Assembly (NCBI GenBank): GCA_023091735.1
Contig: JALKBU010000745.1
Location: 1-26,161, forward strand
Length of the DNA stretch: 26,161 nucleotides
Direction of reading: 5' to 3'
From: Trichomonas tenax
Lineage: Eukaryota; Parabasalia; Trichomonadida; Trichomonadidae
How positions within the stretch are numbered: position 1 is the first letter of the stretch; every line of letters starts with the position of its first letter. Shown here in pieces: positions 9,413 to 18,483 of this stretch. Under the pieces are notes generated by a model. It made no database searches and was not told where the DNA came from. It saw only the letters and a program-made list of their open reading frames with translations. Position numbers and translations under genes: made by a program.

Positions 9413-11746
9413 ATGAATATCTATGTCAATGACAAGACACGCAATTTAACAGTGACCGTTCAGTGTGATCCTAACGAGACCGTCGGAAGTCTGATTGCAA
9501 AATCGCGTGAATTGTTGGGTGGCATCGCTACACAGGCAGCTTTTTATTATGGCCAAACACAGCTTGATCCAAATGCCACAATTTCTGCTTATTCGATACC
9601 AGATGGAGCAACAGTTGTGATCAATTTCAACAAGAGACATTATTACGCACAAGCTTCTCCGACATTAAATTTAACTCCGACTGCCGCACCAACAGCACAT
9701 ATTCAACCAATGCAAAGGCGTGAATTCGTCATTCCATGGCAAAATAGCGATATTTTGACCCCTCATGAACCAAGTACATCGTATTTTCGATTCTCATCAA
9801 CTCTTTTCCCAAGTTCTTTTCAAGTTTACGAGCAATTGAAGGCCCCGATAGGTGTTGCGATTCGTCCGGCAGACGTTTCGAATCAACCTATCTTCGATTA
9901 CAGATCACAATCATATACAAAATGTATGAAATGCGGCTGCATGCTTTGCCCACAAGTTAAAATGTCACCGGACAATCAGAAATGGATTTGTCCGGCTTGC
10001 AAGACATTAAATCCTGTTATTTCTCCGATTTTCCAAGCTCCTGAGTTTTCTTCTCAAGTCTATGATGTGCTAGTTACGCCGGATGTATTATCAAGGAATG
10101 CTTGTCCGGTTGCAACATTTGTTCTTGATATGTCCGAACTCGCAGTTCTTCACGGAATTACAACACAATTCATTTACAGCTTGAAAGCTTCTCTCGATGC
10201 AATTCCACAAAACTATAGAATTCATATCATAACAATATCAAATTCATTAACATACTTTGATTTAACAAAACACGAAGAAGTCATCTTCCCTGACTTAACA
10301 GATGCCGATTATGCACCATCTCAAGCTCCAACGATATCAGAATGCCGCTCAGACATCGATCAAATCTTAGATATATTATTAAGCAGACTTAGCTACGATC
10401 AACCAGTAAGAGGACACTGCCTCGGTAATGGCCTTCAGCTTGCCTACAAGATTATGCTCAAAACAGGCGGTCTTCTCTTTGCTGTTTACGCAGGAGTTCC
10501 AACAGTGAAACCATTCTATCTTACAGAGCGCCACACAGGCGGAGCAGATGAGACGCAGCTCCTCAAGCTTCCTCCTGGTGAGATATCTGATTTCTGGCGC
10601 AAAATCGCCTTCAGCATCAGCAAGAATGGAATATCTCTTCACGTGTTCAACAGCGGTCCACAATACAGCGATCTCGCAACTGATGGTGTTGCTTCTGGTC
10701 TCAGCAGTGGCAGCTGCCATCACTACCACATGTTCGATGATGCAGCAAGAATGCAATTGCACACTGATCTCTTTAGAATACTTACAAAAGAAATGCTTTG
10801 GGATGCTTCGATTTCAATCAAGATTCCAGAAGGTGTCAGGTTAAGGCGTGCTCACGGAAACTGCATTTCCAAGCAAGGCATCACTCCAGGCACTTCATTC
10901 GGTGCTCTTCAACCAGATGATTCTCTTGTTCTCGAACTCGAGTATGATGATGAAAGGAAACTCAATGCAGACCAATTATTCATTCAAGTCCAATTGACAT
11001 TCACTGACATACAGCTTGTCCAGCATATCAGAGTTTTCTCATTCACTGTCAAGACTTCACCAGATGTCAATGCAATCAGACAGACAATCGATGAGGCCGC
11101 CTTTATGTCATTCTTAATCAGAAGAGCTTCAGGTACTCTTCTTTCAAGAGGTGTTAATGACTGCGTCAAAGAACTTATGGATACTTACAAGAACATGATT
11201 GTTGCAAAATGGAACATAGCATCGATTCCATATATGATCCACTCCCTTTTATGCCATGATCTCGTTAAACCCCAGCACCAAGATGGTGTTGATGGAAGAC
11301 TCGCTTTAGTTATAAGAATCAGATCCATTGATGTTGTTTCTCTTTTGTTACTTTTGTATCCAAGATTGTTCGCATTTGGTGAAGATGGATCTACAAAGAT
11401 CCTTCCACTTACAGGATCCAGCTTCTCATACGGACACTGCTTCATTGCTCACACCATTGACAGGATTTATATCTGGGTGTCATACAACGCATCACCGCAA
11501 TTCCTCAGCGATGTTTTCGGCATTACTGATCTCGCCAACATTCCAAGTGATATTCCTAACACTGGAACAACTCTCAACCAAGCATTACTCGCGCTTATCG
11601 ACGAGTGCAGAACACTCTCTGGCTGCTATTTGCCAATCACAGCGATGCCACAAGGCTCAATGGAAGAAAAAGTCTTCGGATCAATCTTAGTTGATGATAT
11701 CAAAGGATCTGGAATGACATTTGCAGAATTCCAGCGTGCATTCTAA
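9413..11746 (+). CDS. SEC24: Sec24-type COPII coat protein with N-terminal ubiquitin-like domain
   Basis: The 777-residue product (start at 9413 chosen from the Inr) has the Sec23/Sec24 layout. There is a zinc finger at about 171-196 (Cys-x2-Cys ... Trp-Ile-Cys-x2-Cys), a trunk from about 205 (VATFVLDMSELAV-like strand), a beta-sandwich/helical part, and a C-terminal gelsolin-like domain. The gelsolin-like part contains YIWVSYNASPQFLSDVFG and the closing LVDD-x4-GMTFAEFQ, which is the Sec24 rather than Sec23 signature. Sec24 selects cargo at ER exit sites. Odd point: residues 1-73 look like a ubiquitin fold (MNIYVNDKTRNLTVTVQC, a central helix, YYGQTQLDPNATISAYSIPDGATVVI) in place of the usual disordered Pro/Gln-rich N-terminus. 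The gene is convergent with the PLD-like gene (66-bp gap) and the stop is followed by AAATAAATAA, usable as a poly(A) signal. Confidence 0.9.
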   Translation: MNIYVNDKTRNLTVTVQCDPNETVGSLIAKSRELLGGIATQAAFYYGQTQLDPNATISAYSIPDGATVVINFNKRHYYAQASPTLNLTPTAAPTAHIQPMQRREFVIPWQNSDILTPHEPSTSYFRFSSTLFPSSFQVYEQLKAPIGVAIRPADVSNQPIFDYRSQSYTKCMKCGCMLCPQVKMSPDNQKWICPACKTLNPVISPIFQAPEFSSQVYDVLVTPDVLSRNACPVATFVLDMSELAVLHGITTQFIYSLKASLDAIPQNYRIHIITISNSLTYFDLTKHEEVIFPDLTDADYAPSQAPTISECRSDIDQILDILLSRLSYDQPVRGHCLGNGLQLAYKIMLKTGGLLFAVYAGVPTVKPFYLTERHTGGADETQLLKLPPGEISDFWRKIAFSISKNGISLHVFNSGPQYSDLATDGVASGLSSGSCHHYHMFDDAARMQLHTDLFRILTKEMLWDASISIKIPEGVRLRRAHGNCISKQGITPGTSFGALQPDDSLVLELEYDDERKLNADQLFIQVQLTFTDIQLVQHIRVFSFTVKTSPDVNAIRQTIDEAAFMSFLIRRASGTLLSRGVNDCVKELMDTYKNMIVAKWNIASIPYMIHSLLCHDLVKPQHQDGVDGRLALVIRIRSIDVVSLLLLLYPRLFAFGEDGSTKILPLTGSSFSYGHCFIAHTIDRIYIWVSYNASPQFLSDVFGITDLANIPSDIPNTGTTLNQALLALIDECRTLSGCYLPITAMPQGSMEEKVFGSILVDDIKGSGMTFAEFQRAF

Positions 11747-11812
11747 AAATAAATAAACATATGTTTGTGTATATATATTAATAAAATTACTATAGTAACA
11801 ATTTTAACAAAT
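11747..11812. terminator. Shared 3' region between convergent genes
   Basis: A 66-bp AT-rich gap between two stop codons facing each other. The plus-strand stop is TAA followed directly by AAATAAATAA, giving the TAAA-type poly(A) context described for trichomonads. The two 3' UTRs must be very short or overlap. Confidence 0.4.
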
Positions 11813-12904
11813 TTAGATTTTGATTGTAGAATTGAAATTCCAAAGAACATTAAAGTGTTCAGTAAGTCTCTTTGCAATGTTTGTATTCCTCACAGACAAT
11901 GAAAGAGAAATCACATCCAAGCTGTTTGCGATATCGAAAGGCATAGGAAGGAAGATTACTGTGCTGTTTGTGATAAAGTATGATGGAGCATTGGCTGTGA
12001 AATTGCTATTTTTGCCTATTTCGATATTTGGAACTTTGCTCATACTGCGAATTGAAGAATCGAATTCTCTATCAGTGATAAGAATCCTGATATTCAGCTT
12101 TCTTAAACTTGCTATTGTTTCGATGAGGTTTGACATTGTTAATTCAGGAATTGATGTTGTTGTAATTGTTGGGAAAATTTGGTTTGTAAAAACGCTAATA
12201 TTTGATTCTGCAGTCTCGAAGAACTGCGTAACGAGGTCATATGTAAAAATTCTGCTTGGAGAAACGAATCTTGAGGGTCCAATTGCGAGAACAAATTTAG
12301 AATTGTCATTAGAGCGATGCTCAGACGGATATGAAAAGCCTGGAATGTAGTAATGCGGATATAAGTTGAGTTTTGGATTAGCAATGATTGCTTTAAATAA
12401 ATTATAAATTCCAAGAGCATCGCGTGCAATTGACCTACAATTGTGAAAATCGATGATAAAATCAGATATGTTGTTATAATTACTGAACAATCTCGATGTA
12501 AAGAATAAGCGTGAGTCATCAACAATCGCAAAAGAGACAAAAGGATTTCCAATCGCTTCAGGGAAGTATTCAACATTGGCAAATCCACAGTCCTTCTTAA
12601 TTCCGTCCTGTTTGGCGATCAATATTTCGATATTAATTCCATTTTTGTGTGCTTCTTGAAGCGGCGTTATCCATGAAGATCCAACACGTCCAAACGGATA
12701 TATGACATTAGTGATGATTTTTATCGATGATTTTGCGGATTTAACGAATTTTGAGAAAGTGTCGGGCTTTATATCTTCGTAAAGGTAAAGCGTGGGAGAT
12801 TCTTCGCACTCGCAAACGTATTTTTGGTGATCGATGGTGAAACCTATCGGAAGAATGACGACTAATGTTAACACAGAGACTATAAAACAAATATTTATTT
12901 TCAT
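11813..12904 (-). CDS. PLD3/PLD4-like phospholipase D homologue, apparently catalytically dead
   Basis: The 363-residue product begins with a hydrophobic segment (about 5-23) that fits a signal anchor or signal peptide, and has several Asn-x-Ser/Thr sites, so it is likely luminal or extracellular. Two PLD-like halves can be followed. The first (about 48-150) has the helix SAKSSIKIITNVIYP and then SFAIVDDSRLFFTS at 124-137, which is the place of the first HKD motif but lacks the His and Lys. The second (about 220-355) has AESNISVFTNQIFP, ILITDRE and SYFITNSTVIFL, again without His-x-Lys. The end (LSVRNTNIAKRLTEHFNVLW) resembles the PLD3/PLD4 C-terminus. So the fold seems kept while both active sites are lost, comparable to inactive PLD5 in animals. 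No initiator-like motif precedes the ATG. A role in lipid or nucleic acid binding is only a guess. Confidence 0.7.
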   Translation of the reverse strand: MKINICFIVSVLTLVVILPIGFTIDHQKYVCECEESPTLYLYEDIKPDTFSKFVKSAKSSIKIITNVIYPFGRVGSSWITPLQEAHKNGINIEILIAKQDGIKKDCGFANVEYFPEAIGNPFVSFAIVDDSRLFFTSRLFSNYNNISDFIIDFHNCRSIARDALGIYNLFKAIIANPKLNLYPHYYIPGFSYPSEHRSNDNSKFVLAIGPSRFVSPSRIFTYDLVTQFFETAESNISVFTNQIFPTITTTSIPELTMSNLIETIASLRKLNIRILITDREFDSSIRSMSKVPNIEIGKNSNFTANAPSYFITNSTVIFLPMPFDIANSLDVISLSLSVRNTNIAKRLTEHFNVLWNFNSTIKI

Positions 12905-13481
12905 GAATTAGAATTGTCACTTTTTGATAACATTTTATTTTCTAAAATTCTGAATTTCTCTATTTTCTAATATCTGCTATGATTTAATCAGTTTTGAGCC
13001 AATAATTTTTTTTGATCTAAATTTCATCAATTTTAAATGGCATAATATTGCTCTGGCAATCTAAATATAAATTATTCATCAATTTTTAACTATGCATTAT
13101 AGTAGAATTGATTTAGAAACATATATAAAATTGAAGGATTTAAAATATGAGGAATATTGGTATTTCCTTTTGATATTTGATTACAAAAAATGTTCCCATA
13201 GTAGATTTAAGCTGTAAAGTCTCTGAAATCAAATTATTTGACACTCAATTTAAGGAAATTCAGTAATTTCGCGGAGGAAGAGATATCAATCAAAGTAGAA
13301 CAAGATAAACAAAATGTCAAAATGTAAACTCGATACAACAATGAAAAAAATTAATCTTCAATCATCACATGTAAAAATTTAATACAATACTTTGTAAATA
13401 GGTTTTTAATATTAGGATTGTTGATCTTTATATGGAAATTCGTTTGAAAGTGTCAAATAATCACTCCAAAGCATAAATTGA
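12905..13481. other. Intergenic, AT-rich
   Basis: No coding-like composition, repeat or RNA gene was seen. The left part holds the promoter of the minus-strand PLD-like gene. The right part should hold the missing beginning of the Cys-rich gene, but no Cys-rich reading frame exists in any frame here. Confidence 0.5.
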
Positions 13482-14282
13482 AAAAACAAACACAAAGAAG
13501 GAAAGTATGTTAAGGGAAGTGATTGTGTTTCTAGCTGTGGCGATGGATATTATTTGGAATCTAATACAGTATGTCGGCACTGTTCTATTGAATGCTTGAC
13601 ATGTAATGGACCAAATGCTTGTATCACATGTAAAGATCATCAGGTTCAGCACAATGGTGAATGCTTTACTAAATGTCCAGATGGAAACGGAATATGTCAA
13701 TTATGTTCTTCAGAGTGCGAAGCATGTGATAGTTCAAACACATGTACAACATGTAAAGACAACAAGGTTCAATATTTAGGACAGTGCCAAGATAAATATC
13801 CATCCGGTTTCTATCCTGATGAAAACAGAATTTGCCAAAGATGTCATTTTTTATGCGAAACGTGTGATAACTCAACATTTTGCACAAAGTGCAACAGCAG
13901 CTTTAATAGGTCACTACATAATAGTGAATGTATTGATAACTGTCAAAACGGTTTTTATTCTGAAAACAATCAATGCAAAACATGCAATTCAATGTGTGAA
14001 ATTTGCGACAATAATACGATTTGCACAAAGTGCAAACAAGGATTGGTGCTTAATAGCACTTGCGTGGATAATTGCGGCATTAATTACTTTCCTGATACTA
14101 ATAACACAATCTGCAGCAAATGCTCCGACGATTGTTTAACATGCGCAAGTTCTCCGGCAAATCGTCTTTCATGCCGCGACACTCTTAAGAGACCAGGACG
14201 TCAAAATTGCATCTGGAGAAGCACAGAAGAGATCAATTATCGATTCTTAAGATCAACACATCATATTCAACATCAAAGATAA
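13482..14282 (+). pseudogene. Furin-like Cys-rich repeat protein, 5'-truncated fragment
   Basis: The frame is open from the codon after TGA at 13479 to TAA at 14280-14282. It encodes about six Cys-rich units of the furin/growth-factor-receptor type: Cys-x2-Cys-x3-Cys-x2-Cys, then Cys-x2-Cys-K, then a CPxGxY-like link. The first unit (DCVSSCGDGYYLESN) starts upstream of 13554, and no in-frame ATG lies between the stop and that unit; the only start-like codon near there is TTG at 13554. There is no signal peptide and no C-terminal membrane segment, both usual in surface proteins of this kind. One expected Cys in the third link is Tyr (QDKYPSGFYPD). The last 40 residues leave the Cys pattern and may be out of frame with the ancestor. 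Best read as a fragment of a surface protein gene; a working truncated gene is possible. Confidence 0.65.
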
Positions 14283-14686
14283 CTAAATTCTTTTTGTTTT
14301 GTGGCTCCAAAATCCATTGATATTCATGGATTCTGGGTAATATCTCATTAATTTCTGTATTGCATTCGTATGCATATCAATATTCTTATATCAATATTAC
14401 GTTAAAATCACTTTTGTTTTTTTATGACCTTTTCAATTTTCATTATGAATTGTTTGTTTAAATAGATTTATTATGCGGTGATTTATGGAAGTATACAAAG
14501 GGTTAAATACCCTTCAAGTTTTTATGCTGACAATTTATCAATCTATAATGTCCAACATCAAAGATAATTATTCCACACAGAATAATGAGAAGTGTGAAAA
14601 TAATGATGCATTATATCTATTATGATATTGTAATCAGAGTAGGGCTAGAGATAGATTAGGAACAATAATAAATAACAGAAAAAAAA
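14283..14686. other. Intergenic
   Basis: AT-rich spacer between the Cys-rich fragment and the 3' end of the XRN1-like gene. A 14-bp copy of the last codons of the Cys-rich frame (AACATCAAAGATAA, 14270 region) recurs near 14555, hinting at a small duplication. A short inverted pair ATCCAT/ATGGAT lies near 14312-14332. Nothing else was seen. Confidence 0.4.
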
Positions 14687-17305
14687 TTAATTGTTCATAA
14701 CCATTACTGATGTTTTTGAAACAATTATTCCGGTATAAGATTTCAATGTATGATTGAATGTTGTAAGATCGTTTCTGTTTCTAACATAAAGCCAAACCCA
14801 TTCGATAACGGGGTCGTAAGCAACAACATATCCAGTCGATCCAACAGGCAGAACAGTCCTGTTATCAGTGATTACGACTGTATCTCCAAGTTGTGGGTGT
14901 ATGTTGTTCTCATAGCCTCTGAATATCTTAGTTTTCATCTCTTTTTTAATATATCGAATAGATTCAAACCAATTTAGTTCTGATTTCGTCATTGATTTTG
15001 TTAAATCACTTGCATGTGGAGGTGTATCATATAAAATCTTCTTTTCTATTGTAAGTAATGATTCACCTAAAGCCGCAAGTTCTGATTCATATAAAGCAAT
15101 CTGCGAATCCTTTGAATGACCAAGGAGAATATGAGGGATCAAATCAATGTACTCTTTGATAAATGGAGCAACATTTTGTCTATCAACAAAATACTGATTG
15201 CCTGTCTTCTTCATATAAAAAGGAACAATTTTGTCAGCATCATAAAATTTCAAAGAAATATTCTCGCGATTGAAGCGCGCAAATCTAAGGGCAGAATTCA
15301 AAATGAATCTCGGTGGTGCGTCAACATGAACATTCTTAACCAAGTTTAATAAAGAATCAGTATGTTCCCATTTATAATGTGGATGCGTTGTTATTACTTC
15401 TGCTGAAAATGTTGATGTGGCACTCATACTTTGTTGAACGCAGTGAGAACATAAACGCCACAATGAAATGAAAGGCTTTCGACATGGAAGATTTGTTCGT
15501 GCATCAATAGGCTGTAATTCGACGTATTTATCTCCTTCATGTCCAATGATGCTTAAATTTACATCTTTTGGTGCTTCATCAAAAACAGCAAGAACTTTGC
15601 ACATTGTTTGGTATGGCCATTGACCGATAACACGTTTGCCAATATAATCTTGAGGATCTTCCTTCGAAATTTCTGAAATGACATCAACATCGAAATATTG
15701 ATGCAAAAATGGTCCAGTTTTGATTTGTTCCTTTATCAGTGTGATCTGATATGGCTCAAAGGTCGGAATATCTTTTAAGCGATCATCGATTTGCATTATT
15801 GGTCTAAACGGCTTTTTGTTGGTGATTGTTATTTCCTCATTCGTCTTCAAATTCAATATTGTACCTGATTCGAGCAACATTTTCCATTCTGGTGAATTTT
15901 GAATTCTTGGGATAAATGGTTCAAGTTCTTTCTTGACGATGTTGAAATCTGGCACAGTGAAAAGGAATCGGCCATTCGTTTCATCGAATTCTACTTCGGA
16001 TAGAGGTTTACGTATGGACTTAAAATATTCATTTGAATCTCTGAACTCGATCAAGAAATCTGGAAGAAGGGTTTTCATTTCTCTAAGTGATATCATTAAT
16101 GTATATAATCTTTTAACTGGTTCATCTTGAATAAAGCTTGGTCTGTATGTATCAATGTACTCCATGACAAGACAAAGAGGAGGAGCAAAGTGGTATTTAT
16201 AAATCCACGACCAAGAAGGTTCTCCCGATGAATACGAAAGATATAGGAATAAAATGGCATCCAAAACTGAATGACTAACTTGTTCTGTTTCTTCTTGAGA
16301 TAGTTTGCGTGTCGAAAAGAATTGTTCCTTTTGTTGCTCAACGTATTGATCATAACTTAATGATTTCTTTGATGCAATAAATTGCAAAACTTTCTGTAAG
16401 AATATTCTTAATTTATCAAAGTTGATTTGTTCATACTCTGTGATGAACTGACACGATGGCTCTGCTTTATAGCTGCTAACGAGGGACTCAATATCGAGAT
16501 TGATAATGTCATCGAATGGAGGACAATAATCTGATCCAAGAATGTTCATGATCGTCGCAAAATCATCATAAATCCTTTCATCTTTCGCTCCTAAATCTAA
16601 AGAAATGTACTCACGAAGTAAAGGAATGCTAATCGCAGTTAATGATTCTGGTGTTAAAGGAATAGTTGGAGTCTTCGGGCTTCTTCTCTGATCAAATCCA
16701 TGATTCGCATAAATCACATCCATATATGGGATATGAGAACGAAGAGACATAAGAATCAAATCACTGTCAGGCGTGAATATGCAGTGCCTCAAATTTGGAT
16801 TGTAGTCAGTTTCATTCATTTTTTGACGAATGTAATTAAATATTTTTGATTCTGCTTCTCCAGACATTGCATATGATGCCAAAAGAACATCTGGCTTCTT
16901 CCAAACGCTATCAGTACTGATTTTTTTCGAAATGAATTCTCTTAGAGGTTGGTCGAATAAGATCGTGATCGAATCGTGTTCCAAACTATGTCCAACCGCT
17001 CTTTCGTAAAATCTATTGTTGCATGCGTATTCTTTTGCATATGGTGAAGGTCCTTCGAATGAGATAAAAATTAAATCTGTTGGTTGAATCAAATGTATCA
17101 ACGAATCGAGCATAAAACACAGTGTTTTAACGTGTTCTTCGACTAATTCGTTGAGATTTGAAGGAGCTGTGGAAATTGATATGACCAACAGCATAGTAGC
17201 GTCGATGTAGAGGCAGTTGTACTGCTGGTAAGGAATTTCGGCGAAAGTTTTGCTGATCAACGGATATCTGATTCTTAGTTGAGGTAAGAATCCTTTAACT
17301 CCCAT
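14687..17305 (-). CDS. XRN1: XRN1-type 5'-3' exoribonuclease
   Basis: The 872-residue product starts MGVKGFLPQLRIRYPLI, the XRN family N-terminus. It keeps most of the acidic metal-binding set of the family: D35 (LYID), E150 and E152 (SGEAES), D180 and D182 (TPDSDL), and D259 (LGSDYCP). The acidic residue after the third strand is Glu (E84, SFEGPSP) where the family has Asp. In the 5'-phosphate pocket K91 and R98 remain, but the expected Gln and second Arg appear replaced. The C-terminal part has an SH3/KOW-like domain at about 805-845 (LGDTVV ... VLPVGSTGYVVAYD), as in cytoplasmic XRN1 and not nuclear XRN2. XRN1 degrades decapped 5'-monophosphate mRNA. It is shorter than yeast or animal XRN1. 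A TCATTTTC string ending directly at the ATG could be an initiator with a 6-nt leader. Confidence 0.85.
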   Translation of the reverse strand: MGVKGFLPQLRIRYPLISKTFAEIPYQQYNCLYIDATMLLVISISTAPSNLNELVEEHVKTLCFMLDSLIHLIQPTDLIFISFEGPSPYAKEYACNNRFYERAVGHSLEHDSITILFDQPLREFISKKISTDSVWKKPDVLLASYAMSGEAESKIFNYIRQKMNETDYNPNLRHCIFTPDSDLILMSLRSHIPYMDVIYANHGFDQRRSPKTPTIPLTPESLTAISIPLLREYISLDLGAKDERIYDDFATIMNILGSDYCPPFDDIINLDIESLVSSYKAEPSCQFITEYEQINFDKLRIFLQKVLQFIASKKSLSYDQYVEQQKEQFFSTRKLSQEETEQVSHSVLDAILFLYLSYSSGEPSWSWIYKYHFAPPLCLVMEYIDTYRPSFIQDEPVKRLYTLMISLREMKTLLPDFLIEFRDSNEYFKSIRKPLSEVEFDETNGRFLFTVPDFNIVKKELEPFIPRIQNSPEWKMLLESGTILNLKTNEEITITNKKPFRPIMQIDDRLKDIPTFEPYQITLIKEQIKTGPFLHQYFDVDVISEISKEDPQDYIGKRVIGQWPYQTMCKVLAVFDEAPKDVNLSIIGHEGDKYVELQPIDARTNLPCRKPFISLWRLCSHCVQQSMSATSTFSAEVITTHPHYKWEHTDSLLNLVKNVHVDAPPRFILNSALRFARFNRENISLKFYDADKIVPFYMKKTGNQYFVDRQNVAPFIKEYIDLIPHILLGHSKDSQIALYESELAALGESLLTIEKKILYDTPPHASDLTKSMTKSELNWFESIRYIKKEMKTKIFRGYENNIHPQLGDTVVITDNRTVLPVGSTGYVVAYDPVIEWVWLYVRNRNDLTTFNHTLKSYTGIIVSKTSVMVMNN

Positions 17306-17313
17306 GAAAATGA
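17306..17313 (-). promoter_or_regulatory. Possible initiator of the XRN1-like gene
   Basis: On the minus strand TCATTTTC lies directly before the ATG. It fits TCA-Y-(T/A); transcription from its A would leave a 6-nt leader. Such short strings are frequent in AT-rich DNA, so support comes mainly from position. Confidence 0.45.
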
Positions 17314-17422
17314 TGAATTAAGGTTAATTTATGGAAAACTTCTTTAATCAGAATATTCATAAAACTTTATTTTTTTTTTAATTTAAAATATGAGCGATAT
17401 AGGAGAGGTCTTTGGTATGTTT

Positions 17423-17456
17423 AAAGTGAAGTGTCTTATAAAGTGAAGTGTCTTAT
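17423..17456. repeat. Perfect 17-bp tandem duplication
   Basis: AAAGTGAAGTGTCTTAT occurs at 17423-17439 and again at 17440-17456, followed by AAAG, in the spacer between the XRN1 gene start and the foldback element. It looks like a recent local duplication. Confidence 0.9.
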
Positions 17457-17516
17457 AAAGTCACTTAAAATTGACATACAATCATCACATAAAAAAGAAG
17501 GCTTGTCTAAAATTTA

Positions 17517-18305
17517 TACGCAAAGTCGGCGAAACTCGTTTTTTAACTCACTGGATTAACTTTTTGCTAAGTTATTGAACCCCAATGTACAAAATCCTGT
17601 TGTGTATGATATATTAAAGAATTAGCTAACAAAGTCTATATTTCATTAAAATATTAGATATATCTTGCATCAAAAACATTGATTTGCCATTATGTGCTTT
17701 ACTCATTATAATATATTATATTCCAATTGTATAGCATTTTTATAACGTAAAATATATTGTTGTCGATGATAAATAGGTAAATCTAATCACAAAAATGCTT
17801 TTTTAGCTTTTTTTGAAAAAAGTATTCCAAGTGTTCACACATAAGCTCTGTGTGTTATTCTCCAAAAATAATGATGACTCTTTTTGCGCTGCTAAATTTG
17901 ACAAATTTATTAAATTGAGAAGAATGGAGCAAGAAAATTTGAAAAAAATCATCATTATTTTTGGGAGAATAACACACAGAGCTTATGTGTGAACACTTGG
18001 AATACTTTTTTTTTCAAAAAAAAGCATTTTTGTGATTAGATTTACCTATTTATCATCGACAACAATATATTTTACGTTATAAAAATGCTATACAATGGGA
18101 ATATAATATATTATAATGAGTAAAGCACATAATGGCAAATCAATGTTTTTGATGCAAGATATATCTAATATTTTAATGAAATATAGACTTTGTTAGCTAA
18201 TTCTTTAATATATCATACACAACAGGATTTTGTACATTGGGGTTCAATAACTTAGCAAAAAGTTAATCCAGTGAGTTAAAACACGAGTTTCGCCGACTTT
18301 GCGTA
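17517..18305. mobile_element. 789-bp foldback element, arms of about 360 bp
   Basis: The left arm (17517-17877) and right arm (17949-18305) are inverted copies that match almost base for base. The few differences include one base near the ends, one near 17733/18096 and length changes in T/A runs near 17805/18020. The centre (17878-17948) is only 71 bp. The termini read TACGCAAAGTCGGCG inward and are flanked by TA on both sides (17515-17516 and 18306-18307), as expected for a Tc1/mariner-type target duplication. There is no ORF, so any movement would need a transposase from elsewhere. A transcript through it would fold into a long double-stranded RNA. It sits between the 5' end of the XRN1 gene and the 3' end of the coiled-coil gene. 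Confidence 0.9.
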
Positions 18306-18483
18306 TAAAAATTTAAATGCCCTAAAAAAGAAATATAAGCTTTTTATAAAAAAAGGAATGTTTATTTGGCTCTCTCTTGTTTCGAGCTATGTTGAAAGTA
18401 TGATTCTATATCTTTAAGAATAAAAATCTATATTTTGAGATATTATTAATTTAGTAAAAAACAAAATAACAAATTACACAATA

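Noticed and set aside
13505..13510. GTATGT, identical to the trichomonad 5' splice-site consensus, at the start of the Cys-rich frame
   Set aside because: No matching branch/3' splice motif (ACTAACACACAG type) follows, and the open frame continues through the site with good Cys-rich sequence.
13554..13556. TTG as start codon of the Cys-rich ORF
   Set aside because: A repeat unit in the same frame begins upstream of it, so it is an internal codon; non-ATG starts are not expected here.
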